This document shows, piece after piece, positions 1-14,800 of a stretch of 64,000 bases of DNA; within the stretch, counting starts at the first letter, position 1, and every line of letters begins with the position of its first letter. Below the pieces are notes generated by a model. It searched no databases and was not told the DNA's origin. It saw only the letters and a list, made by a program, of their open reading frames with translations. The translations under genes and the position numbers were made by a program. Origin of the DNA: Bugulina stolonifera (Eukaryota > Bryozoa > Gymnolaemata > Cheilostomatida > Bugulidae); contig OW285187.1 in NCBI GenBank assembly GCA_935421135.1, positions 35,776,818-35,840,817 on the forward strand, written 5' to 3'.

Positions 1-4
1 TTAG

Positions 5-34
5 TTATATAATGTTATATAATGTTATATAATG
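5..34. repeat. 10-bp tandem repeat, 3 copies
   Basis: Three perfect copies of TTATATAATG at the left end of the window. A simple AT-rich microsatellite-like array. Confidence 0.9.
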
Positions 35-323
35 GTCAATTAGCGGCAACCATTGCATACCGATGCCGCTAGTTTATAGGTTTTTACCCTCAAATATGTT
101 GACATTGAATGAATGCTTGTACATAGTGTAGGTTTTACCAACCAATTAAGATGTCTAGTTGGAGTGAATTACTAGATAGAAGACAACTCTCCAGTTAAAC
201 CGTTGGTATGCTTCCAAACCCCTTGTGTCTTTATATACAGTACATGGAGCTGTGTTGTGGAGTTGTAGAGGCTAAGTGATCCACATACACAGAGATTAAC
301 GATGATCAGGTGAAGGACAAGCT

Positions 324-436
324 ACACAGGCTAGGGAATACACAGGCTAAGGGTTGCATGTAACACAGGCTAGGGAATACACAGACTAAGGGTTGCATGT
401 AACACAGGCTAAGGGTTGCATGTAACACAGGCTAGA
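324..436. repeat. imperfect tandem repeat (ACACAGGCTA... unit)
   Basis: Alternating segments ACACAGGCTAGGGAAT and ACACAGGCTAAGGGTTGCAT are repeated several times in a higher-order pattern. Intergenic. Confidence 0.75.
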
Positions 437-1312
437 GATCCCACGTAAGAGCAAGGATTGCATGTAGCACAGCTCCATGACTGTGGCAGAGAGCAGATTG
501 TGTGACAAGTACCAGAGTAGTTTGATATTCATTGAGAATAGTATAGTGATGGGTATCGTTGGCTCTGCCCTCCTCTAGATAATCAATTGAAACGAGAAGA
601 ACACAATAGGAGCCGAGACATTCCAGTGATAGTAATATGCGTATCTAAGGCAAGGTAGAGAGATCAAAGGGAATGAGTATATTAATGGGAGAACTCAAGG
701 TGTGAAACACTCACAGATTAATATATAGATAGGAGATCAATTACACACAACCTCTAGCTTACACTAGCTGCTCAGACTTGAATCTAAACATTAGCCATAT
801 TTAATACCACCTCGAGATGACATTACCTCATCACTGGCCATAATCATCATACAATATATCAAATAACATAAAAACATTCAAATACTCTATGTACATGTGA
901 AAACTTGCACATTAAATTAATTTTGGCATTCTGAAAGGCTTTATGAGTGTTCTCCATTGGCAATGGACTAACGTATAGAAGATGTCAGGCATTAAATTCC
1001 TGTTTTCTTGTTAACTTTGATATGCAAGTCATAAATAATATTCAATGGAAAAGTAGCATTATAATGGCCTCTGTATATATTTACGAGTCAGTCTAGCGTT
1101 GGTGGGTTAGCTCTGCTAAGTTGTAATCAAAGTCATACTGTTTAATTTATGTGAGAAGTTTAGAGTTTCTGTAGCAGACACATGCCATAGCAAAAGACAC
1201 ATGCCTTAGCAGGAGAAGTAACATGGCTGTCGAGCTATATAATCCGTCCATCTTGGAAACAATGGTCATTAATCAGGACCTCTAATTTTTTGGTAGCTAC
1301 ACTACTGTGTGC

Positions 1313-1402
1313 CTGAATAATATATATCTAATAGACCCACTTGTGCTGTATATGAATCTGAATAATATCTATCTAATAGACCCACTTGTGCTGCATATGA
1401 AT
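1313..1402. repeat. 45-bp tandem duplication
   Basis: Two head-to-tail copies of a 45-bp unit beginning CTGAATAATAT, with only a few differences. Intergenic. Confidence 0.85.
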
Positions 1403-1707
1403 GTAATTTATGTAGTTATATGTGTTAATAGGCCAGTCTCATATAGTACGTAGGAGAGAGAAAATGGGCATTACCTCCCCATGTAGAGTGTAGATACTGC
1501 CAGGGCCTACTCAACCACCAGTCACTTTTGATCTCCATACTAATGCTGTATGTCAGTATCCAGTGTTTGACTTTATATTTAGAAAGAATTCACTAAACTT
1601 GTTATCTGACATCTGAATTTTTGCCGACATTTTGGTGACTAAGGAAAACTTGCAATACTCTCGATTTAAGCTTTAAATTTCCTTACATGTACCTAGCGCT
1701 ATTTGTT

Positions 1708-1847
1708 ACAGGACTACTGAACATGTGCATAACACTAATGATCACAGGACTACATGTACGTAACACTAATGATCACAGGACTACATGTACGTAACACTAA
1801 TGATCACAGGACTACATGTACGTAACACTAATGGTTACAGGACTACA
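1708..1847. repeat. 31-bp minisatellite
   Basis: About four copies of a unit beginning ACAGGACTACATGTACGTAA; the outer copies are diverged. Intergenic, 5' of Irx. Confidence 0.85.
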
Positions 1848-4800
1848 GGTAGGTTAGCCGATATGAAGCAGGATATGCCGGCAAGGAGGATATTGTACAC
1901 AGTAGCTTACATTCGTATGCTCACCCAGTGGTGGATGGCGTAACAATAATTAACGTGTAATAAGGAACACATCAATCAGCGTATTGTTTTGTTCCTTTTC
2001 ATGAAAATAGAGGAAACCTGTGTGTGTGACATGATGTTCTACAAGGATTAGCGAATTACACAAGATTTGGACATATCTCTGGTGTCCATCCCAAATTATC
2101 CTATTACCATTTTGTATCTGTGGCCAGGCTGGTCAGTGGTCGATGTGGTGATAATATACATAACTATTGTGAAATTTAATCACGCAGCAGTACGATTAGA
2201 CGGCCATCTCCCTTGATACACTTTATATCGAATGGAACTCTCCCCTGAACACCTTTATTCCCACAGATCTTGTAGTCGTATTTTTTGCACAGTTACATGG
2301 TAATTAATTGTAATACATTCCAAGTCACCAGAAAGCATATGTTTCAAATCCTGCATTTTTAGTCTACACCTGATTTGTATTATAAATCGTATCAATCTTA
2401 ACTATTATCAATATTTGATGAGTATAATTATGGGAGTCTGGTAGGAATGTGGTTATGTCTAGTATTTGACTGTTTAACTACATGGTGGGGTGAGACAATA
2501 TGCCTATAATCAGTGACTTTCAATGCTCAATGCACTAGAATTGTCTGCCCCTACAAGGCATGGAAAGGATTACTGCGAATGACAGCAAAAGAAAGGCCAA
2601 TAGCTTGAACAGTTAACACAACCTGTGTCATTCCAACAGGCACCTCCCTGCAATCATATGAAGACATACATGCATCTTTTTAGCCAACACATATTGGTCA
2701 TCCATTTTATCTAAGCAATTTAGTTTGCTGGAATCCATAGAGAAATTCATCTAACAATTAGACTTGGTAGGAAATATGTCTGCCACAATACAAACCTGCT
2801 TAATAATGTCTAGGTCTGCTCACTCCAATTCTGCGTGTATATTACATGGACTCAATATATCAAATCTGGCAACTGCTCAAACTTGCCATTCATCTAATCA
2901 GATGACACCCCAATAACTGTCACCTGCCACTCTCAGACCTTTTAATGACACTTAGAACAAGTTCTCTTCTGTATAACACGTCTGACACCAGCTCACAGTG
3001 CACAGAAATGAATACAAATTTAAATTGTTATCTTCTAAATATAATTGAAATTAGTGAGGCATATTTTCCAAGTGTCGCAGGCTTATAAGTGTATACCACA
3101 TCTCATGTTTTACTGCATCAAGTGGAATCAAAATAAAATATTAATATGATATTAAATAGATATGTTAATAGTTTGGCTCATTATAGAGAGTTTGACATCC
3201 TTAACATATCATTGATGTAAATTATACGGAATCGGAACTTGGGCTTGTCCCCAATTATCATCGTCAAATAATAGGTTAGCAAATAATTCAATTATTAAAG
3301 GTTAAAACAGGTAATTTAACTCACAGAGTGCAGCATAATTTACCCAAAGATTATTTAATTCAACTCAAAGAGTATAACTCTAACTGGTGCAAAGACAATA
3401 TATCTTTCCAGCATACAGTATATAGTAATAATGGTACTCAATCTGAACAAATAGTTTACTGTTTACCAACATACAGGTAGCCTGAACAACTGGTAGTAGA
3501 AAGCTGCAGGTATTTTAGTAATTATATGTTTCCTCCTGAACTAATTGCAGTGATGAGAAAGAATTAATTACTGGAGTGAGATATTGCAGTTGTCTCCAAA
3601 GTGTGGACACAGGCTGTGTTCACTTTCTATGCTTGGGTTTTATCTGACAGAGCAAGTTTCTGTAATTATTTTAATAGCTTCCTGCTCCTACAGCAGAAAT
3701 AAATAAATAATATATATTATGTATATCTACATGTACATGATACTGTTATTATGTAACTGTGTGAATGACTGTACATGTAATTATTTAGGTCTATTTAGTT
3801 ACAGGGGAATCATTTCTATTTATAAAAAGAAAATGAGCTCTCAGGAATGTGGCCAGAGAGTAGAATGAATTGCACCTGCTGCCACCTGCAGCAACTTAAG
3901 TTAACTCAACTAGCCATGCTGGGATAACTCCTAATGACTGATAGCCTATGACACTATAAGCGCAATATACACACCTATTAGCCTATCATGGCACTATAAG
4001 CACAATATACACATGCATTAGCCTATTACACTATAAGCAACACATCTATTAGCCTACTTGGAAGCTGATTCATCAGGTCTGTAAGTACAAAACCAGTAGA
4101 TGAATATAGTACACTGTAATAGTAGGAGTATGTATACCTCTGGACAGCTAGCCCATGTGCCCTATAAATAGAGAGTAATTTATATATTTAGCTACATATG
4201 ACTGAATATGTAAGAATACCTGTCAGGTAGTGTCAGTGGTGAAGACCTAAACTACTACCTCCAGCCTGTTATAGTTATAGTACAGGGTGACACTCCCCAT
4301 AAGGTATCCCACCCTGTCAAAATCGAGTATTTTTTAACATGTCATTATTAATTGATGACTGTTTAATAACCTAACAATGTATGATTTAATGCAATTTGTA
4401 TCTTATTTTTGTCATTATGTAGTTTTTAAAATGCATAATTAAGAAATGTGTATGTAGCCTACATGTATACAAATGTAAATTAGGTGCAACCTAGCAGCTT
4501 ACAAATAAAAATGTTATGGACAACAGACAACAGAAATAACATCAAAATTATAATTGAATATATAAATTATGTATATTATATGTGTGCTCTAGAGACGTGG
4601 TAACGCTATATGATCAACAGCTTACAGAATAAAATGGACCTTGTTATTAAAATAATGTGTGTAGACTGAGAACTGCTGGAGATAGAGTCGGTAGAAGCAG
4701 CTGACTTGATATCTCAGGTCTATGCTCTAATGCACATGTAGCGTACATCCATGTATAACATTATGTTATTGTATTGCATGACATTGACTACTAATAATAT

Positions 4801-6065
4801 TGTAACAATATAGAATAGGAAATAAAAGGGAATAAATTCTCTATTATCACTTTATTTTACTGAAATGCATGCCTGCCTTATCTTGGAGCATTATAACTCT
4901 GTGTAAATACATGTAACATAAATATTTCTGTAAGGGATGAGGAAAGGGTGACTTTAGACACATTTAGTGGGCCAAAGCTTACAGCTCTATTGTCAGTTAT
5001 CACAAGCACAGGCTAATAGAATGATTAATAACTAACTAATAAATATAATGTACATACTAGAAAATGGTTTTGTGTGTTATGTAAACACATTAATACATTA
5101 GCCACCAAATTAATAGAGCTGCACCAATTTAACTTACTACTACTTTTATACAGTAAAGTAATCATTGAGTATCTCTTTAGGAAACAATATGGGTAACAGT
5201 TAAAACTTTTTAATTAACTTTTTTCAGTTTTTACCACACACCTCTATGGTGACCAATGGGTAACTTAAATATGTACACAATACAGGTGACTGGCACAGCC
5301 CTAGCATTCCAGCAACCCCATGGTAAGAGCCATGTAGCCACTGGGCAGGCTCTCAAGACACAGTTAGTTGAGTTGTACATGCTCAAGTAGATGGATTATG
5401 AAGCAATTTAGCAAAAGGCTTGTTGAAACACTCATTAACAACGTAGCTGCACAACACAGCTGCCTGAGGGGCTTCTTTTCTCTACTTTCTACTTCTTAGT
5501 TGACGGAGCTGAATAGAGGGAAAGTGTAACGGCCATTGCTAATGACCACTTATTTACAATGAGTTAATAGCAGCGTACTATATTATACAATGTATCATCA
5601 ACACTATCATCTAAATTAGCCAGCTCAGCTGTCCATTATACAGCCGTAGCCTCTACCCAAAATCAAGTATCAATCCCTCACCTAGCCTTCCTTTTTAAAA
5701 GATACATTGATTTTATTAAATAATTCTTGAATTAATTAAATTACAAAATTAATTTTATATTATGTGCACGTAATTAGATTAGGTAAGGTTTTAATATTGT
5801 TGATGTAACACTTTATATAATTCAATTTGTCTTAGTTACATTATTTTGGCGGCCAATTAAATAAATGAAAGCTGTGGAGATCTAACTAATTTATTTTTTG
5901 GCAATAATCTGTAATAAAGATAGAATTTAAGTAGCAAGGTAACAAAGTTTAGAGAACATTACTGTAATAGCTTGATTTATGATTACATATACGGCTTGTA
6001 GTGTTATTAAAATAATAGTCAATATACTATTATAATAGGGATAGAATGTTCACTACTCAATATAT

Positions 6066-6165
6066 TTCTGTTATAGATAGGCTTATAATACCAGTGTTCT
6101 GTTATAGATAGACCTATATAATACCAGTGTTCTGTTATAGATAGGCTTATATAATACCAGTGTTC
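6066..6165. repeat. tandem repeat, 3 copies
   Basis: Three copies of a unit of about 33 bp beginning TTCTGTTATAGATAG and ending ATACCAGTG. Confidence 0.8.
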
Positions 6166-7219
6166 GTTGGAATCTGTTCCTTACAAGGCTACTACCTTGC
6201 TAGACCTGGCATCAGTCAGCACCCAATAGTCAGTATGTTCAAACTAAACTATTGAAGTAAGTGCGCCTTAGTTGGCATAAAGTTAAAGTTATGTTTTATA
6301 TTCAAGAAATACTTCAAGATACGCAGTGGAGTTGTCTACCCTTCCTATGGTGGAATAACATTTTACCCACATTATATGGAATGTGTATTCAGTACCTACA
6401 TTTGTATGGTTATGTACATACACTTGTTTCTAGCAGTGAATCGCTCATGTTGACACAATGTAAGACATGTCGCCAGTCTTGACCTACCGTAGCCATAGGT
6501 TTATCTTAAGTACATTGGTATCTACATATTATGCCTACTGTACACAAGATAACAACTGTAGATAACATACCAGCTCCCAGTGTGATACCACGCCATGTGT
6601 GGATGCTTAACCTACATTATAACTGTGTCTACAAGTTGGATCACAATAAATCCTACAATTGTGTTAAATTTTTGTGCAAAAGTCTAGGGCAACAACATCC
6701 TCCCTTGAATTATAAGGATATGGTAAATCATGCCATTCATTTTCATTAGCTATTGTGACAGAGTGAATGGCAGATAATCCATGGGCTGGGTAGTCTAACT
6801 CCCATATCAATAATTAACAAATAATATTATTAAATTCTACAATTTGACAAGTTATTAGATTTCCATTTGTTGAGGGGGAACAGGTGCAATATTTGTTGTA
6901 TTTTCTGTGCACATTAAATTGCTAATATGTAAGTATACATGCATATTATACACTGACTTGACCACCTGTAGACTGTGGCTATGATTAATTGAGATTAAAT
7001 TACCTCATTTCCTGTGATCTGTAAGTCTGTGATTGTTACTAATCTCAATATTATCAAAGATTTAAGAACCTGACACACACTAATCAGTGCAACCTTTCCC
7101 TTGTCTTAACACTTGTCCAGACTAGTGAAACATTTACTCATATTTGTATCTGTTATTCTCTGCTAATAGTCCTACTAATTAATTGCTCTTGGATTGACAT
7201 TCTCTCACAAATCTTGTCA

Positions 7220-7282
7220 CTTCCCACAATACCCTAGACGCTTCCCACAATGCCCTAGACGCTTCCCACAATACCTTAGACA
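7220..7282. repeat. 21-bp tandem repeat, 3 copies
   Basis: Three near-perfect copies of a unit starting CTTCCCACAATACCCTAGAC. Confidence 0.85.
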
Positions 7283-7737
7283 GTTCTACAGTCTTCAGTA
7301 GTATCGAAACACAAGGAATAAAATGGTAACATGTATCTGTTATTTGCTGCATATCATTAAATACTCAAGCATGTACATGTAGATTATAAAGGCCTGCATT
7401 CTGGACAGTATTTCTGTTAGCGTTTCCAATAATGTTGTTTATTAGAAAGTTAAATCAAACGCAGAATAGGCAGCAGTATTAGTTAATATTTCAGTTGCCT
7501 AAAGTACATTACAGTAAAACAACTATATTGCAGAATATAAAGAAGACACACATTTATACAAAATGGTGAATTCTGCTGATAGCAGCCATTGGTAAACCTA
7601 CCACCTACCAACTTGTATTATATAAGGCTATTCATTCACATTGCATTGATTAAACTATACAGCTCATCACACCTAATACTAAAATATAAGCTACAAGCCT
7701 AGTATTTGTATCGTAGAGACCTGCCATCAAGGTGAAG

Positions 7738-7806
7738 TGTTATATGTTTATATGTTTTATATGTTTTATATGTTTATATGTTTTATATGTTTATATGTTT
7801 TATATG
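7738..7806. repeat. TTATATGT-type microsatellite
   Basis: Repeated TTATATG(TT) tracts. They produce an artificial Tyr/Met/Phe-rich open frame that is not coding. Confidence 0.8.
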
Positions 7807-8620
7807 CTACGTGATTTTTCAATGATGGATTTTATGCAGAAGTTAACAAATGCACATCAACAATTATTAATATCGTATGAATGTACAACAATAGTTTTAT
7901 GTTTATTATACAACATAATAGTAGCTATTCCTTGACACCGCATTGCAGAATAATCATAGAGACATCTTCGGCTAAAGATTGGTGTATACACTGCATTACC
8001 TCTACCGAATTATCGTTTGCATATGACTGTAATAGCTCATATACTCCAAACTAGCTATTGTAAGGTCAGGCCCGTAACTATTTTATTTTTGTTTAGTTTG
8101 CATTTAAACCAAATGAAATAAAATAAATGGGTGCGAAATTACCACAAATTATGACATCGGGGCGACTGCCATCAGCCAATCTCACCGTCCTATCACTGTT
8201 AGGTTGGTTTGAAAATAACAATAAAGTGACTGATCTCTAATCATACACGATTTCAGTCAAAGATGTGTAAACTAACAAATTAATGTGTTTAACTCTTCAA
8301 AGGGTCTTAATAGCCATTAATAAGGGAGAAGACGGGTGTTGGCTTCCGTTAAAGCTCAAAGTGATTTGAGATCTTCAACTCTGATATAACCAAACACTGC
8401 ATACTAACAGTTCCTCACTTCAGACAGTTATCTAGCCATGTCTCATCTCTTCACATTTTAAGGACAATTTTTGCTGCAAAAAATAAAACATTGTAGTTAC
8501 AAAATATGCCTATCATAGCCTAAGTTATAGACTCACATTTGTATGATGTGCGATAGGTTTATAGTTGCAGGCTCACAACTTTATAGGCTACACTATCGTT
8601 GGAATCCTGGCTAAGAGCGT

Positions 8621-8822
8621 ACATGTATATACAGGTTCTCTACAAGTACTCTACAAGTTCTCTACATGTATATACAGGTTCTCTACAAGTACTCTACATG
8701 TATATACAGGTTCTCTACAAGTACTCTACAAGTACTCTACAAGTACTCTACATGTATATACAGGTTCTCTACAAGTACTCTACAAGTACTCTACAAGTAC
8801 TCTACATGTATATACAGGTTCT
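8621..8822. repeat. two-level minisatellite (CTCTACAAGTA / ACATGTATATACAGG)
   Basis: An 11-bp module CTCTACAAGTA is repeated 1-4 times between copies of ACATGTATATACAGGTT, giving a higher-order array. The open frames across it come from the periodicity and are not genes. Confidence 0.85.
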
Positions 8823-11645
8823 TGTATCTCTATAATTGTTTTATCAAATATTTTCATTTCTAAGCGAATTGTAAGAATATTTCGTATGCATTAAGTTAGC
8901 TTATTTTTGGCATGTAGTTGTAACTATTCCCTTCCCAAGGCTTGGAACAGACAACAGAACAAGTGAACAGTTAATTGAATAGATTGTTGGAGTGGAAGAT
9001 ATAAATGTCATGCAAATAGATGGTGAAAGATAACATATGTTAGCCTGTTTTACACCTTAGCTGTGAGTAAGACATAAGCTAACAAAGGTTGACTGATGGC
9101 ATATACTACCTCAACTGCTGCCAAGTGAAGGCATGTCTGTTGTTGAGGAGCTGTGAAGTACGTTACCTGTTACTATCAATAATAATTAACACATTTTATC
9201 CTTTCATCTAAATAGCATACCATTGCAGAGGGAAAAGAGCATTTAGCTGTTTACTGAACAGCAGACCAAATAGCTGCACAGATTGGTTATCTAGTTTGGT
9301 ACCAAAAGTTATTTGACAGTCTTTAAAAAAACTAGTAAAGCGCATATTAAGAAGTTAATAAAATTTGTCAACTCGACCCAAGAGAATATAATCTTTTTCG
9401 TACAAAAAATTGTAAAATATTCATTCTTTGTATATCAGACGAGCTAGAGGGGAGCGCAGAGTGTTACATCACAGATTACATTAATTCACAAATAGATTAA
9501 ACTAATAAATTAATCTAGACAGAATTTCTTCCTATTCATTAGCAATAAAATAAATCTAGTTCTTTGATTGACAAATAATTGTTATAAATTCCTGTGAAAC
9601 ATAAAACCATGTCAAAGAGATTATCTGCAACCAAAAATGGAAAGTCGACCACAAAACTACAGAATACTAAACAGATTCCAACTGAGCTGGTTTACTAACC
9701 TAAGCCGCAGCAGATGAAATGGAATAACAATAATCATAAATCTTAGAATTTGATATTTTGGTGGCCAATGCAACCTTCTCCCCTATCTCTCTCCCTTTCT
9801 AGCCTTTTTCTCTATCCACCCTTTCTTCTATCCCCTTCTCAATTATTTCTCTATCCACCTTCCTTTCACATTTTTTCCACTACTCAGCATTGTACAAGAC
9901 AGGTGTTGAGATACCAATATGTTATTAACACTTTTATGGCCAAGTTGCCACAATTTTGAACTGACCAAAGCATCTGTTAATTTGGTTAACACTCGGCCTG
10001 AAAACTCTTCACTTTGCTTGTTATTTTTATATTCAATCAAACTAAGTTCAAAGGACTGTGGTTGCTCCTTACATTAATTGAGTATAGGTGATAGGGTAGA
10101 AGATGAGGACTGAGTGAGAGTAGTTGGTGAGGAAGGTGTTTGGATGCAACAAGATATTATATGTGTGGTTATACACACTCGTAGAGTATTTTGTTTATAT
10201 TGTATGAAGAATCAATTAATGAAAAGGTTACACCTCTTAATAATGAAATCATCAACATTCACTCACTATTTGCACATCTGCTGTAGAAAATAAATAAAAA
10301 TCAACAAGTTCATTGCTTATCTGTTCACATCACTCAACTATGTTCCTTTATTCAATGAAAGATAATTATGTAATTAAACTGTTTATGTAATTCTGTTAAA
10401 CAATTTCTTCAACTGTCTGGATTTCCACTGGTTTTGTCATGAAATTGGCCTACAAAGTTCAGCATTGCTAGTTTGTTTTAGAATCAATCATCGTTAAGCA
10501 TGAAAATTACACGCAGACAGGAATTCATGTATATTGGATTCATACACGACACTACACTTTGCTATTCAACCTGCAAATAACTATAACAAAATCGCATGCT
10601 AATTTTGTGTGGAATTGGCCTTCTTCATGCATAAAATGGGTGCATCAAAGTGACAAACCTATTCACTTTGCATTGATAGTGCTGCTTGCTTGCCGTATCA
10701 AAATGACCATCAGTTCCAAAGTAAACTAATAATACGTATTATTCGCAGGTGGAATACCTAACAGCATGTTCTATAACCCTTTTATACTAAATTTGTTGGT
10801 TTTCTCATTCATATCTCTGACATCATGTCAAAATTATGGGTAAGTATGGGTACTATGCAACATTCTTCTATAATTAGAGGTATGTTCAAGCTATCTCCTC
10901 TCAATATTTAAAACTTGCCTCACATTTAAAAGATTTGAAGAAAGTCAAGTCTTTTCAACTTGATAATCATAGTAACAATGTGTTTCTTTGATTTGTATTC
11001 CAGCAAACACTGGAGAACATTAAACAATTATAATTACAGATTGCTGCATTCATGTCGAATACTTGACTAGAATCGCAGGTGCTTTATACAGGCAGTCTAC
11101 AATACAAAACTAACCTAACCAAAGATAAAACATTTTTTATTGCATAGAATTTTGCCATAACAAATGCAATTACATCAGCATTATATCTGGTAATCAAAGT
11201 CATATTTTCACTTGAAATAATATTATAATAATTTATTTTCAACCAATAAATCATAAATGTTTCATTTTCTCACAGCGTAAGTAAAATCAAAGGTACATTG
11301 AAATGTCATGTGGTAAACACATTGGCGAATAAGCACCAATGCTTAGAGATATCAATATTTTATATTAATGTTATTGATGAAAAATTTAATTAGGGCGGTG
11401 CTTAAATCATTAGCGACTATGATTGGTCGATTATGTTTATGAATAAGATAATATATGCGTTTGCCAGGAAATCTATTGCCCATGTAAAAGCAAGGATAGA
11501 ATTTGTATCTTTGTGCACATGACAAGGATTTGGTAGTTGATATGTTATTAGACATTAGTAGGGTATTAATTACACTGTCCATACAAGTAGCTACGGTAGG
11601 TGTGAAGTGAATCATTAATACAGTGTCTATCAGATAGACAACTTG

Positions 11646-11681
11646 TACCACCACCACCACCACCACCACCACCACCACCAT
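11646..11681. repeat. (ACC)n microsatellite
   Basis: About 12 uninterrupted ACC/CCA triplets lying just upstream of a strong 3' splice-site-like sequence and about 140 bp before the Irx start codon. Probably in an upstream intron or the promoter region of Irx. Confidence 0.9.
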
Positions 11682-11693
11682 CTGTTGGACACT

Positions 11694-11708
11694 CTCTCTC
11701 TCTTACAG
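11694..11708 (+). other. candidate 3' splice site of the Irx first coding exon
   Basis: A pyrimidine run CTCTCTCTCTTACAG ends at 11708. If used, the exon with the Irx start codon begins at 11709 and the true transcription start lies further upstream beyond a 5'UTR intron. This is inferred from splice-site quality only; an unspliced 5'UTR is also possible. Confidence 0.4.
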
Positions 11709-11823
11709 GGTACTCAAGGATAGAAGTAACTCATAATAATATCACATTATCCAACATATTCTTACTCACTGTATTAACTTATCACAACTAAACTGTGTGG
11801 ACACTAAACAGTAAGCAGTGTAA

Positions 11824-14800
11824 ATGAAGATGTCGGCTTACCCCCTACCGGTAGCCGGGTTCCCCAACTTTGCAGCTACACAGGTGAGTTTTTTATAATT
11901 TTTCCAACTCGTTTCTTGTAAAACAAAAACATACTTCTTTGTATAAAAACTGTAAAAAAGAGCAAGAAAAGTGAGGCGAGTGTACTATATTGTTCAACCT
12001 TGCCCAGCGTAACATCGGCACATATGGTAAGGGTTAACGCTCATCCATAGTACACTGAGGTGTACATGAACCTTGCTGCTGGCAATAACCTTGAGATGTT
12101 CGTACCTGAATACACAGTTATTATTAGAACGCTGCCGCTGCCTGCGTATATTAGTACAATGATGCCGGAGTAAGTAGCCAAGCCAATACTGTTCCAAATT
12201 GTAACTCATGTTTCAAGTAATTTAAGCTGCATGTAATTAGCAAGGGTATAATAAAGAGTACATGTGTAATATAACTTGGTTAGGTGAGAATTTATACTCC
12301 CGAATAAATATTACATAGACCACCAAAGATGAAAACAAATAGCCTGCAGGCATGTGCTAATAAAGACCTTGTTAGATGTAAGCCTGTTATGTATTGTTGG
12401 AAGTGTGGAATGCACTGAAACTGTACTATTCCATACTAATAATATACTAATATAATATCCAACTCAAAGATTGAATCAGTATGGGTGAAATCTGTAGATT
12501 GTATTAGTTGCAGGATGCTGTTTGCTGCTGCTCACTTTGTCAGTGCTGCAGCAGTGGGTCACATCATCACTTGAATAATCGACTTTACTTACCTTCAACT
12601 ACAGTGTACATGTATATCTATTTACTTTAGACGTACATAAACAATTTTTATCAAAGTTTGATATATTGCTCTTTAGAAAATACATTTACAGAATAGAAAG
12701 CCTATTGAGATGCGTAAAGTTATAGTAAAGTAGAGTTATAGTAAAGTAAAGTTATAGTGTTTAAAAATATCATCATATCTAAGTGTAGTATTTTAGTTTT
12801 TTGGTCTCCATTAAATTTGCTCCATAAACGTACAACAGCATGTCTATTTTTTCAATGTAACCTACAATACTTCTATCTATTTTATGTGGAATATATATGT
12901 GCTCTACTTCACTCACACAATGTGCCCATATATTAGTAATTCCACTAGTAGATTATTAACCAATCTCCATTCTTATTCTAGTTGCTAATGTCAGCAGCCG
13001 GTGCTATGAATCTACAATCACCACCAGCAAGTGTCAGCTCAGCTAAAGACATGGCAAACATCAGTCCGACAAGTATAGCAGGTGCTAGGATACCTGGTGT
13101 CCCAGAAAGTCTCTCAATTGCAGCCGCTGGTGGCCATCCCGGTGCGGCTGGTTATCCACAGCTCCCTAATATCTCTCCAACAGCTATGATGGATCCGAGG
13201 TTATTGCTCCCTGCCCTGGTTAGTAGTAGCAAAATACCTAATGATTCTAAAATAAAAAAATTTCTGCTCCTACTGCAAAACTCTCGACATAAATTACTCC
13301 ATAAAAATGAATATTACAATGTAACTAAAATAATACCATATTGCTAGATGAAGCTGATACTTTGATATAAATATTATTTTCAACTAAATTGGTAAAATAA
13401 TATACAAGTATGTAATGTACTGTAAGTTAACTCACAAACAATTGCTATAGATAAAAATAGTTTAGTTTGCTTAACAAAATGATGAATAGAAAATTATTAA
13501 CATTCTCTCTCCAATTTTAATATAAATCTCAGTGTTCTATTTAAATATCTTTATATCGTTATACTCAGAAATCCCTAGAAATTGACCATGTAATAGTAAA
13601 TAAATTTTCTTGTAATAAAAATCAAATTATTTATAAATAATGTTGTGTTTGCACAGGGAGCTGGTTTTGATATAAAAGATAATGCAGAAACCCTAATGGC
13701 GTGGAGGCAGTTGGCAGCGGCTCAGGCAGCAAGTGCAGGAGCATTGCCTTATGATGCCCATGCTGCCGCTATGGCCGCTGCTTCATTCACATATTCTCCG
13801 TAAGTACTGCTTAAGGCACCTACCCTGCTACTCTGCTACTTAGCTACAAAATATTCTTAATTTATTAAAAAGGATAGAATTAAGTTAAAAACTTCTCCCT
13901 CAATAATTAGACCTTTTAATTAATTCTCTGCTAATCAACTGTGTTTATACCCTGTTGCTAAGGTTCTACAAGTGTACATCAAAGTTGCCATGGCCAATTT
14001 GCTGTTTTCACACAATTGCTAATATTACTACACATGCGTATGATTAAATATTTTGGCGATTAAGAACAGTCGTCATGGGTTTCGTACTCTGATAAAAGTT
14101 TGACTGACAGTTGACAAGGTCTTAGCCTATAACTGGGTTTTTAAGTAATTACCATAAAACCATGACACCTTCAGTGAAACAAACATTAATAGTATTAAAA
14201 ACTGGAAAATGCAATCACAGGTTTTAGTGGTTAATATTTCCTTGATCATTGCGGGTCGCATGTAGAGGTGCCCCTAAGATCTCTCCAACTTCAAACAGAA
14301 GCCATGGCTATTTCAACGTCTGACATTTCATTAATGCTCTTTTTATAGCCTTAACAACAAGATTTAGAATAATTATTTAAGTTTGGTGCAAATTGTGTTG
14401 AGAGTGATATTATTGCAATAATAATAACAACATTAACATATGCAATGCACAAGAGTATGGCTGGCTATGAGGTAAGGTTATGTAGACCTAGGAGACTACT
14501 GTCTTACACCTAGGCCCTAATCTCATCGTACCTCCCCACCACAACCTTCTGATCTTAGCTTATATATAAACTATAAATTTTCAAATCTTCATGTATTACA
14601 TTACTACCGCTATGAACCTTTGAGTAAAATATTCGTTTGATGTTCATTACTTTCAAGAGGTTTTAATGTAGTACATAGTAAACCAGGCCTGGCATTTTAA
14701 CCAGCCTTTGATGGTTCTTATATTCTGCCATATTTTGACACTTGTTGCAAGTGTAAAAAATATGAGGAGCTACTAGTATTACCTGCTAGAACTAGTGTGA

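Larger units (their letters stand above)
35..11708. other. gene-poor 5' flank of Irx
   Basis: Nearly 11.7 kb of AT-rich DNA with no open frame that looks like conserved protein and no convincing exon. It holds several short tandem arrays, listed separately. A long non-coding flank is usual for developmental homeobox genes and may hold cis-regulatory elements, but none can be named from this sequence alone. Confidence 0.6.
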
